This document shows positions 8,588 to 15,322 of a stretch of DNA of 32,712 nt, piece after piece. The translations under genes and the position numbers were made by a program. The notes below the pieces were generated by a model that searched no databases, was not told the origin of the DNA, and worked only from the letters and a program-made list of their open reading frames with translations. The DNA lies in NCBI GenBank assembly GCA_017616435.1, contig JAFZYC010000093.1, forward strand, positions 1-32,712. The letters are read 5' to 3'. Every line of letters begins with the position of its first letter. Positions within the stretch are counted from its first letter, which is position 1. The DNA is from Clostridia bacterium. Its GTDB lineage: Bacteria; Bacillota; Clostridia; Christensenellales; CAG-138.

Positions 8588-8616
8588 TTGACATAATGGC
8601 AGAGGTATCTTATAAT
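8588..8616 (+). promoter_or_regulatory. Consensus sigma-A promoter of the DUF4190-lgt pair
   Basis: TTGACA (8588-8593) and TATAAT (8611-8616) are perfect consensus with a 17-nt spacer. Transcription should begin near 8623, leaving a leader of about 55 nt. Confidence 0.9.
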
Positions 8617-8678
8617 GATATAAGGAAAATCTCGGGAAATGACGAAGTCGCTTCCTGAAATATTAAGGAGGATAATAC

Positions 8679-9128
8679 ATGGAAGAACAGAACAACCAGA
8701 ACAGCACTTTTGAGACCATCAAGGCAGAAGCGAAAGAGACCTTCCAGAACATAAAGGAAGAGGCTCAGGAAGTCGTTCAGGAAGCAAAGGCGACCGTCAG
8801 CGGTCAGAAGCTGGACACAGCGGATACCGTTGGCGCCGCGGGATATCGTGAGGACGGCACCGCCAACAACGGCATGGCTGTCGCGTCTCTCGTGCTCGGT
8901 ATCCTTTCCCTTGTTTGCGCGTTCTTCGGCTACAGCTCCATCGCTGGTCTTATTTTCGGTATCATCGGCGTAGCCCTCGGTGCGAACGCCCGCAAGCAGG
9001 CTCAGACCGGTCTTGCTACCGGCGGCTTCGTTTGCAGCATCATCGGTTTGATCCTTTGCGCGATCGGCCTTGTCTGCGCTATCGCCTGCGCAAGCGCTGT
9101 CGGCGGTCTCTTCAGGGCGGCAAGGTAA
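8679..9128 (+). CDS. DUF4190-like small membrane protein
   Basis: This 149-aa protein has a charged, coiled-coil-prone N-terminal region (residues 1-50, with repeated EAKE/EEAQE motifs). A C-terminal domain follows with hydrophobic segments at about 66-103 and 112-140, rich in Gly and Ala and separated by ANARKQAQTG. This two-segment pattern with a GxxARKQAQTGLATGG turn resembles DUF4190 proteins, which have no established function. The ribosome site AAGGAGG is strong. The lgt start lies 3 nt after the stop, so the two are cotranscribed, but no functional link is visible. Confidence 0.75.
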   Translation: MEEQNNQNSTFETIKAEAKETFQNIKEEAQEVVQEAKATVSGQKLDTADTVGAAGYREDGTANNGMAVASLVLGILSLVCAFFGYSSIAGLIFGIIGVALGANARKQAQTGLATGGFVCSIIGLILCAIGLVCAIACASAVGGLFRAAR

Positions 9129-9131
9129 TAG

Positions 9132-9911
9132 ATGCTTCCCACAGTCGAACTCTTTGGGCGCAGTATCCCGACCTACTGGATCTGCGCCCTTTTCGGTTTC
9201 ATCGTTTGCGGTATCGCTGCCATAATAAGGCACAGGAACTTCAAGGACTTACAGCAGGTCGATATAACCAACTGCGCCGCGCTGATCGGGATCGGCATAG
9301 TTGTCGGCGGACGCATACTTTCGAAACTGACTATGCTCCCCGTGCTTATCCGCAACTGGGATCTTGTCAAAAGCGACTGGCATATCGCGCTCGAACTGCT
9401 TTCAAACGGGCTCGTTTTCTATGGCGGGCTGTTCGGTGCGCTGATCGTTCTTTATATCTATACGCGCAGATATAAACTGGGCAGAAAGGCGTTCTTCGAT
9501 TATTTCATCCCGCTGTTCCCGCTTTTTCACGCATTCGGAAGGATCGGCTGCTTCCTCACCGGGTGCTGTCACGGCGTTGTGTCGGAGCGCTTCGGCATCG
9601 CCTTTACAAACAGCGCTTCCGCGCTGAACGGAGTTCCGTATTTTCCCATTCAGCTCGTCTGCTCGGCTTGCGATCTGCTGCTTTTCGGCTTCCTTGTCAT
9701 GTATGAACGGCGGCGCCACAGGCAGGGTAAGGCGCTTGCGTGCTACCTATTGCTTTACGCGGCTGGGCGCTTCATTGTGGAGTTCTTCCGCGGAGATGAG
9801 ATAAGGGGCTTTTTCCTTTGGTTCTCGACTTCGCAGTGGATAAGCCTTGCGTTACTCATTGCCGTTCCATGCATATTGCTGATAAAAAGGCGAAAGAAAG
9901 CCGAGACCTAA
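9132..9911 (+). CDS. lgt: Prolipoprotein diacylglyceryl transferase
   Basis: Lgt transfers diacylglycerol from phosphatidylglycerol to the lipobox cysteine of prolipoproteins at the cytoplasmic membrane. The 259-aa protein has about seven hydrophobic segments, GLVFYGGLFGA at 93-103, and the signature FGRIGCFLTGCCHG at 135-148. The cysteine-rich form of this signature differs from the E. coli GRIGNFINGE pattern. It starts 3 nt after the DUF4190 stop with only a weak ribosome site, so translational coupling is likely. A client lipoprotein, the serpin, is encoded further along this window. Confidence 0.9.
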   Translation: MLPTVELFGRSIPTYWICALFGFIVCGIAAIIRHRNFKDLQQVDITNCAALIGIGIVVGGRILSKLTMLPVLIRNWDLVKSDWHIALELLSNGLVFYGGLFGALIVLYIYTRRYKLGRKAFFDYFIPLFPLFHAFGRIGCFLTGCCHGVVSERFGIAFTNSASALNGVPYFPIQLVCSACDLLLFGFLVMYERRRHRQGKALACYLLLYAAGRFIVEFFRGDEIRGFFLWFSTSQWISLALLIAVPCILLIKRRKKAET

Positions 9912-9915
9912 GAGA

Positions 9916-9944
9916 CCTCATCCCTTGCGATGGGGTTTTTCTTT
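9916..9944 (+). terminator. Rho-independent terminator after lgt
   Basis: A 7-bp stem (CCTCATC 9916-9922 with GATGGGG 9929-9935, one G-T pair) and a 6-nt loop are followed by TTTTTCTTTT. Confidence 0.85.
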
Positions 9945-9967
9945 TGCGCTTCACACGACTTCTCGTG

Positions 9968-9996
9968 TTTACACCTTGGAAGCGATATGCTATAAT
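9968..9996 (+). promoter_or_regulatory. Sigma-A promoter of the amidohydrolase pair
   Basis: TTTACA (9968-9973) and TATAAT (9991-9996) are spaced by 17 nt. The predicted start near 10003 leaves a leader of about 25 nt that includes AAGAGG before the ATG at 10029. Confidence 0.8.
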
Positions 9997-10028
9997 CCAA
10001 AAGTCGATCCATATCGTAAGAGGCAGCC

Positions 10029-10673
10029 ATGTTCGAGTACAACAGATATCTGAACTATTTCAGATCGAAAAAGGAGCTTCGCTCGTTCATATTGGAGGAC
10101 GGCCGCGGGAGCGTTATCGTATCCGCTCCGCACAGCGCAGAGCAGACGCGCGAAGGCAGGCCTAAGGTCGGCGAATACGTCACCGGCGTTTTGGCGCGCA
10201 TGCTCCATGACAGGCTGGGATGCCCCGTGATCTATAAGACGAGGCACTGCTTTGACGACGCGAATTACGATGAGAAATGCGAATACAAGGCCGCTCTGCG
10301 CGAATACGTAAGCGGGCATGGAATAACTGCGCTTATCGACCTGCATCAGATGTCCGCAAAGCGTGATGAGAACATCGATATCGGGACCTGCTACGGAAAG
10401 AACGTTGAGAAGGATCCCACTGTCGTCGATAAGGCTGTCAGCTGCTTTGAAAGGAACGGGATAGACGGAGTATTTATCGACGAGCCTTTCGCCTCTATAC
10501 ACCCGTTCACTGTCTCGTCGTACATCTCAAGGGAGTGCGGGATCCCGTGCATACAGATCGAGATCAATACAAGGCTTCTTCTTACACGATTCAAGGACGA
10601 ATGCTATAAAAAAGTTTTAAAGGCTCTTTCGGAGCTCGTGACGGAGCTGAACGCAGAGGGGGCGGAAAGATGA
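10029..10673 (+). CDS. N-formylglutamate amidohydrolase-like protein
   Basis: This 214-aa protein resembles the N-formylglutamate amidohydrolase (FGase) family of zinc-dependent hydrolases. Visible motifs are SAPHSAEQTREG near residue 37, DLHQ near 105, and QIEIN near 178, which supply the likely metal ligands and catalytic glutamate. No signal peptide is present. The stop overlaps the start of the next amidohydrolase by 4 nt, implying coupled translation of two hydrolases. Family members act on formyl or related amides and peptides, and the actual substrate here is unknown. No histidine-degradation genes are adjacent, so a role in histidine catabolism is not supported. Confidence 0.75.
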   Translation: MFEYNRYLNYFRSKKELRSFILEDGRGSVIVSAPHSAEQTREGRPKVGEYVTGVLARMLHDRLGCPVIYKTRHCFDDANYDEKCEYKAALREYVSGHGITALIDLHQMSAKRDENIDIGTCYGKNVEKDPTVVDKAVSCFERNGIDGVFIDEPFASIHPFTVSSYISRECGIPCIQIEINTRLLLTRFKDECYKKVLKALSELVTELNAEGAER

Positions 10674-12283
10674 GACAGCACTTTATCAACGGCAGGATCT
10701 ATACGGGAGAGCTCCCCTTTCAAGAGGCTTTTTCTGTCGCAGACGGCGTTTTTTTGAAGGTCGGCTCCAACGAAAAGATACTCTCGGACGCTTCCCCTCA
10801 GGATGAGATAATCGACCTTTCCGGCCGCTTCGTCTGCGCAGGATTCAACGATTCGCACATGCACCTTCTCAACTTCGGGCAGACATTGAACGACGCGCCG
10901 CTGTGGAAGCACACGGGGAGCCTTTCGGATCTCATAGACAGCATGAAGGAGCATCTCGAAAACCATCCCCCAAAGGGGAACGCATGGCTTTGCGGCAGGG
11001 GCTGGAACCAGGATTATTTTGAGGATGCAAACAGGATGCCCGAACGCAGGGATCTTGACCGTATCTCAACTGAGATCCCGATAATGATCACCCGCGCATG
11101 CGGTCACTGCTGCGTTGTCAATACAAAGGCGCTGGAGCTGGCGCGAATCGATAACGATACAGCCGCGCCTGATGGCGGCGCCATAGGCCGCGACGGCGAT
11201 GGACCCGACGGAAGGTTCTTCGACAACGCAATGGATCTCATAATGGCAGCAAGGCCGGATCCCGATATCGACGATATCAAGGAGATGATACGGTCAGCTT
11301 CGAGCGAGCTCAATCGCTACGGCATAACCAGCGTGCAGTCCGACGATTACTGTGTGTTCAGGAACGTCGATCCGGAGCTGATAAACAGAGCATATCGCGA
11401 GCTGGAGCGCGACGGAAGCCTTTCCGTCAGGGTTTATGAGCAGTGCAACTTCACCGGCTTGAAAGATCTTGAAAGCTTCGTTAATGCGGGCAACGTATCG
11501 GGGAAGGGGACCGATCTGTTCCGGATAGGACCTTTGAAGATGCTCGGCGACGGAGCTTTGGGGAGCAGGACGGCTCACCTGTCGAAGCCTTATAACGATT
11601 CTCCCGATAACAGCGGTTTTTCGCTTTTCTCTGCGGAGACGTTCAACGAGATGATATCGTTCGCCAACTCGCACGGCATGCAGGCAGCGGTCCATACTAT
11701 CGGCGACGCATGCCTCGATACTGTACTTGACGCTTACGAGAAAGCGCTTGCGGAGCATCCGAAAGCCGATCACAGACACGGCATTATCCACTGCCAGATC
11801 ACACGGAGCGATCAGCTTGAAAGGATAGCGAGGCTCGGTCTTCACGTCTACGCACAGTCGGTGTTCCTCGATTACGATAATCACATAGTCGAGAAGCTCG
11901 TAGATCCATCTATCGCAAAGACGAGCTATAACTGGAAGACGCTTATGGATATGGGCGTTTCCGTTTCGAACGGTTCGGACTGCCCCGTAGAGCATCCGGA
12001 CGTCATGAAGGGTATAGAATGCGCGGTCACCCGCCGCTCGCTGGACGGAACGGGGCCATATCTTATGGATCAGGCGTTTTCTGTCCGAGAGGCAATAGAC
12101 AGCTTTACTCTAAGGAGCGCGGAAGCCTCTTTCGAGGAGCGCTTCAAGGGTAGGATCGCTCCGGGATACGTCGCCGATTTTACGGTGCTAGGCGAGGATC
12201 CGTTCCGATGCGACGCTTCATCGATCCATTCGATATCGGTGATTATGACCTGTCTCGGAGGACGATGCGTTTATAAAGCATAA
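10670..12283 (+). CDS. YtcJ-like metal-dependent amidohydrolase
   Basis: This 537-aa protein is an amidohydrolase-superfamily enzyme of the YtcJ/amidohydrolase_3 type. The HxH metal site is in DSHMHLLNFG (near residue 63), AVHTIGDACLD and RHGIIHCQ supply further histidines, and a late aspartate sits in SNGSDCPVEHP. GDGALGSRTAHLSKPY is typical of the YtcJ group. Length is usual for the family, and no signal peptide is visible. It is coupled by a 4-nt overlap to the FGase-like gene, suggesting a shared catabolic or detoxifying pathway for an amide or carbamate substrate. It ends at a palindromic terminator shared with the convergent gene. Confidence 0.85.
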   Translation: MRQHFINGRIYTGELPFQEAFSVADGVFLKVGSNEKILSDASPQDEIIDLSGRFVCAGFNDSHMHLLNFGQTLNDAPLWKHTGSLSDLIDSMKEHLENHPPKGNAWLCGRGWNQDYFEDANRMPERRDLDRISTEIPIMITRACGHCCVVNTKALELARIDNDTAAPDGGAIGRDGDGPDGRFFDNAMDLIMAARPDPDIDDIKEMIRSASSELNRYGITSVQSDDYCVFRNVDPELINRAYRELERDGSLSVRVYEQCNFTGLKDLESFVNAGNVSGKGTDLFRIGPLKMLGDGALGSRTAHLSKPYNDSPDNSGFSLFSAETFNEMISFANSHGMQAAVHTIGDACLDTVLDAYEKALAEHPKADHRHGIIHCQITRSDQLERIARLGLHVYAQSVFLDYDNHIVEKLVDPSIAKTSYNWKTLMDMGVSVSNGSDCPVEHPDVMKGIECAVTRRSLDGTGPYLMDQAFSVREAIDSFTLRSAEASFEERFKGRIAPGYVADFTVLGEDPFRCDASSIHSISVIMTCLGGRCVYKA

Positions 12284-12284
12284 A

Positions 12285-12310
12285 AAAACGGCTTCTTAAG
12301 AAGCCGTTTT
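12285..12310. terminator. Bidirectional terminator between convergent genes
   Basis: A perfect 26-nt palindrome (half-site AAAACGGCTTCTT) has A runs on one side and T runs on the other. It can end both the YtcJ-like transcript and the dockerin-protein transcript. Confidence 0.9.
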
Positions 12311-12322
12311 AATTATCTCTTT

Positions 12323-13822
12323 TTACGCGAGAGTAGCGATAACGCCCATGACATAGCGCAGTATTTTGAGCGCGTCGGCGGATTCCACCGTTCCGTTGAA
12401 CGTCACGTCCGCCGCGGCTTTCTGCTTAACGGAAAGATCGACAACGCCCATGACATATCTTAACGCAAGCAGCGCGTCCGCGGACGTCACAGTTCCGTTA
12501 AGATCGGTGTCGCCGAGGAGCACATACTCTGCATGAACGTCCAAATCGGAGGTGACAAAGCTGAAATCCTGATCCCAGCCGCCGAATACGAAAGTGCCGT
12601 TTGAGTTGTTGACGACGCTTTCCGGAGTCGGCGCCTGAGCCGCCTGTCCGTGTACGACGCTCATCTGGGAGAGCAGCACTCCGCCATAGCCGTAGAACCT
12701 GACGGTATGGTATTCCGTAGGCGAGGAGCTGTTCGTAATGAGCAGCGCCGGCAGATTGTTGTTATTGGGATCTGGAGCGGTCGTGAAATCGCCGCTTGAG
12801 AACGCGCCGATCTCAATATTGAGGCCGGATGCGAACGTCGATTCGCCGGGATTCTTGCAGTACAGGACCTTTGTCAGAGGATACCGTACCGTTGTAAAAT
12901 AGATCCTCGTTATGTTCTGACCGACGTTGAGCTTGCTGCAGTAAACAAGCGCAGCGGAATCGGCCGTGCTGACGGGCATGGATACTATGTTGACGCTGCC
13001 GCCGTCGATCGTGAGGGAGTGATAGGAGTAGATGCTCGACGAGCCGGCGTTTATCGTAACGTTGCTGGAGCCCGTGATCTTCACTTTTCCGAAGGTAGTG
13101 TGAATGCCTTCCGCATAGTTCCAAAGGCCGTTGTCGCTGTAATTCTGAATATTTACGGTACTGCTGTCTATGAGGATAAGGTTCGCGGTCTCCTCGCTCG
13201 TGCCGCCTATCGGGGTGAAGCCGTAGCTGTAGATACCGTACCTGCCGAAGTTCGTATTGATAACGGCGTTGTGTATCTCCACGCCGTTGTGACCGTAAAT
13301 GCATGCGGGATATGTATGGGTATCGTACATCGTGCGCTCCATGCCGTAGCAGTTGACGGTGACGTTGTTGATGTACAGGAACTCGTTGTTGACGTTTTCT
13401 CCGCCGTTCGGAACGCAGATGCATCTGCCCTTGTAGCTTTCGGCATAGAGGTTGAGTGTGCCGTTTCCTTCTACGATAAGATACCCGTCGCAGCAGGAGC
13501 TCAATACGTCGAATTGCTCGCCCATATAGACGTTGTCGATATAGCAGTCGCCGTTTACGATCACCTTTGAATTAGCTGGAACCAATATCGGCGCGCCGTG
13601 GGCGTTCGCCCTGCCGTAGGAATTGAGCGTGAGAAGAGGCGAACCGTTATTGCCCGTGGGATTGAACGCCCAACCCTCCGAGGTCGAGGAGGAGCTGGTC
13701 GTGGCATTGCTGAGGTCGAGCAGCGTCGTTCTTGCGACGGTGGATCTTGACGGCATGGACAATACCGGAAGCGCCGTCAGTATAAGAAGGAGCGCGATCA
13801 TGAGCGCGAGCAGTTTTTTCAT
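12323..13822 (-). CDS. Secreted beta-helix protein with InlB-type repeat and C-terminal dockerin domain
   Basis: This is a 499-aa exported protein. A signal peptide (MKKLLALMIALLLILTALP) starts at the ATG at 13822. An upstream in-frame TTG at 13873 is rejected because it overlaps the predicted transcription start. Residues of about 50-340 carry short Asn/Thr/Gly-rich repeats suggestive of a right-handed beta helix. An InlB/Flg_new-type beta repeat (about 375-435, YHTVRFYGYGG to LDVHAEY) comes next. The last 60 residues contain two dockerin repeats, GDTDLNGTVTSADALLALRY and DVTFNGTVESADALKILRY, with calcium-ligand Asp/Asn positions. Type I dockerins bind cohesins of scaffoldins, but no cohesin is in this window. 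Carbohydrate binding or polysaccharide cleavage is possible; no catalytic residues were recognised. Confidence 0.88.
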   Translation of the reverse strand: MKKLLALMIALLLILTALPVLSMPSRSTVARTTLLDLSNATTSSSSTSEGWAFNPTGNNGSPLLTLNSYGRANAHGAPILVPANSKVIVNGDCYIDNVYMGEQFDVLSSCCDGYLIVEGNGTLNLYAESYKGRCICVPNGGENVNNEFLYINNVTVNCYGMERTMYDTHTYPACIYGHNGVEIHNAVINTNFGRYGIYSYGFTPIGGTSEETANLILIDSSTVNIQNYSDNGLWNYAEGIHTTFGKVKITGSSNVTINAGSSSIYSYHSLTIDGGSVNIVSMPVSTADSAALVYCSKLNVGQNITRIYFTTVRYPLTKVLYCKNPGESTFASGLNIEIGAFSSGDFTTAPDPNNNNLPALLITNSSSPTEYHTVRFYGYGGVLLSQMSVVHGQAAQAPTPESVVNNSNGTFVFGGWDQDFSFVTSDLDVHAEYVLLGDTDLNGTVTSADALLALRYVMGVVDLSVKQKAAADVTFNGTVESADALKILRYVMGVIATLA

Positions 13823-13877
13823 ATCGATCGACCATTGCCTTTGAGGATCAGAGGCATCCTTTCGTTGATTCAAATAG

Positions 13878-13905
13878 ATTATACCAACTTGATAAAAGCT
13901 GTCAA
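13878..13905 (-). promoter_or_regulatory. Sigma-A promoter of the dockerin-protein gene
   Basis: On the minus strand TTGACA (13905-13900) and TATAAT (13883-13878) are both consensus with a 16-nt spacer. The transcript would start near 13871, giving a leader of about 50 nt to the ATG at 13822. Confidence 0.85.
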
Positions 13906-13926
13906 GAAGCGCGGACTGAAAAAGTG

Positions 13927-13951
13927 AAAAAAGGCGCCCCTAAGGGCGCCT
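13927..13951 (-). terminator. Rho-independent terminator after the serpin gene
   Basis: An 8-bp GC-rich stem (AGGCGCCC/GGGCGCCT; 13932-13939 with 13944-13951) has a 4-nt loop. It is followed on the minus strand by a T run (13931-13927). It separates the serpin from the dockerin gene promoter. Confidence 0.92.
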
Positions 13952-13964
13952 GTGAAAGCATGGA

Positions 13965-15218
13965 TCAGTCTACGTCGCTGACAATGGAAACGAAGAGCAC
14001 GGTGCTCGTCTCGACGTTATAGATCACCATAGCGTAGGGACGGTCGCAGATGACCTCGGCTTCGACCTTGGAGAAGCCGGCGTTCTTGGTGCCGACGATC
14101 GCGGTCGCCGCGGCAGCGGTCGTACCGCTCTCGGTAACGGAGAGGGACGCGCCCTGAAGGACCTTTGTGATCTCAACATTGCCCTCGTCGATGAGCCCGG
14201 GATATCCGCCGTGCAGTCCGGCCTCGAGGTTGAGCTTAGCGGCCATTTCCAGAATGTCGTGCTTGCTGTTGATCTCGACATGGGGCATCGAAAGCTTTAT
14301 CGTCGCGGGCTGGCAATCGTCGAACGTGCCGAGCATAGCCGCGACAGCCTCCGCAGGGGATACGCCCTCGGCGGGAAGTATGACAGCCATATTGTACTCG
14401 CCGCCCTCATAGGGGACTATGACGAGCTGACCCTGTTCGCACTTGCTGTAGCCGTAGGTGTTGGTCGCGGTGAGCATGCTTATCATCTTATCGCCCTTGG
14501 AGCCGTGGAACTCGGTCGCCTCACGCATGGTGACGAAGGGCTTTTCCCAGTTGAGCTTGAGCAGGAGCGTGTTGAGCAGGACGATAGCCGTGTTTGCGGG
14601 AAGAGTGTCAAGGAGTTCCTTGATAAGGCCGCCTGTGTTTTCGGAGATCCATTTATTGATCTCTTTCGTTGCCTTGGCAGGGTTGGAGAAATCCAGAGCC
14701 CCGACAGAGGAACGGTAATAATCCGCAGCGGTATTTGCGAACTTCTCGCTGAGCTGGTACGCGTTGTTCACAACGACAGCGGAGTTCATAGTCACGCCCT
14801 CTGACTTGAGGAGCTTGGAGATGAGGTTCGCAGCGCTGGCGTTCACGTCCTCGCGGGTGAGACCGGGGCAGACCGTGTTGAGCAGTTCCTGCGCGGTCTC
14901 CTCATCGCCGCCGTTCGCAAGTATCTGAAGAGCGATCTGCAGGGAGAGCGGGGAGAAGACGCCGGTCCAGCCCTTATCGAAGGCGTTGGCCATGGTTATC
15001 GCAAAACCGTTGTTCGCCTCAGTATAGAGTTTGTTGTACTCGGTGGAATAAAGTATGTTCTCATCCGTGGCATGCAAGGAGAGAGCGACTGTCTGTCCTT
15101 TATTGTTGATGTATCCGGCCTTGGGCGGTTCGTCTGTGTTTCCGGGCTTTTCGGTGCAGCCAATGAGGAGCACCGCAAGCAATACCGCCATAGTCAAAGC
15201 AATTATCTTTTTGAGCAT
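13965..15218 (-). CDS. Serpin-family lipoprotein (predicted inhibitory)
   Basis: This 417-aa protein is a serpin, a suicide-type serine or cysteine protease inhibitor. The ATG at 15218 is chosen because AAAGGAGG lies 8 nt upstream; the frame extends to 15281 without a ribosome site. A lipoprotein signal peptide ends in the lipobox L18-I-G-C21, so it should be membrane-anchored outside the cell. Serpin landmarks include FSPLSLQIALQILANGG, a strand with VLLNTLLLKLNWEKPF, and DRPYAMVIYNVETSTVLFVS near the C-terminus. The reactive-loop hinge E363-SGTTAAAAT has small residues at P12 to P9, as inhibitory serpins require. Counting 17 residues gives P1 near N379, next to K378, but the loop is about 4 residues longer than alpha-1-antitrypsin, so the scissile bond is uncertain. 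Confidence 0.95.
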   Translation of the reverse strand: MLKKIIALTMAVLLAVLLIGCTEKPGNTDEPPKAGYINNKGQTVALSLHATDENILYSTEYNKLYTEANNGFAITMANAFDKGWTGVFSPLSLQIALQILANGGDEETAQELLNTVCPGLTREDVNASAANLISKLLKSEGVTMNSAVVVNNAYQLSEKFANTAADYYRSSVGALDFSNPAKATKEINKWISENTGGLIKELLDTLPANTAIVLLNTLLLKLNWEKPFVTMREATEFHGSKGDKMISMLTATNTYGYSKCEQGQLVIVPYEGGEYNMAVILPAEGVSPAEAVAAMLGTFDDCQPATIKLSMPHVEINSKHDILEMAAKLNLEAGLHGGYPGLIDEGNVEITKVLQGASLSVTESGTTAAAATAIVGTKNAGFSKVEAEVICDRPYAMVIYNVETSTVLFVSIVSDVD

Positions 15219-15252
15219 TTCAAATACCTCCTTTATCTGATGGCACATGACC

Positions 15253-15281
15253 ATTTTACTAATATAACGTTTTAATTGCAA
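15253..15281 (-). promoter_or_regulatory. Sigma-A promoter of the serpin gene
   Basis: On the minus strand TTGCAA (15281-15276) and TAAAAT (15258-15253) are 17 nt apart. The start near 15246 leaves a short leader containing the strong AAAGGAGG site. It lies back to back with the uvrC promoter, with the two -35 boxes 6 nt apart. Confidence 0.65.
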
Positions 15282-15287
15282 GATGGG

Positions 15288-15316
15288 TTCCCAAAAAATA
15301 AAAAATAGTTTATAAT
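15288..15316 (+). promoter_or_regulatory. Promoter placing uvrC at the transcript 5' end
   Basis: TTCCCA (15288-15293, 4 of 6 matches) and a perfect TATAAT (15311-15316) are 17 nt apart. The uvrC ATG at 15323 is 7 nt past the last -10 base, which is the expected +1, and no ribosome site is present. A leaderless transcript is predicted. Confidence 0.6.
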
Positions 15317-15322
15317 ATTCTC

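Noticed and set aside
13823..13873. Extended TTG start (13873) for the dockerin protein
   Set aside because: The -10 box lies at 13878-13883, so the TTG would be at or before the transcript start. The ATG at 13822 begins directly with a signal peptide.
14211..14804. 197-codon open frame antisense to the serpin gene
   Set aside because: It lies wholly inside a well-supported serpin and has no recognisable protein features.
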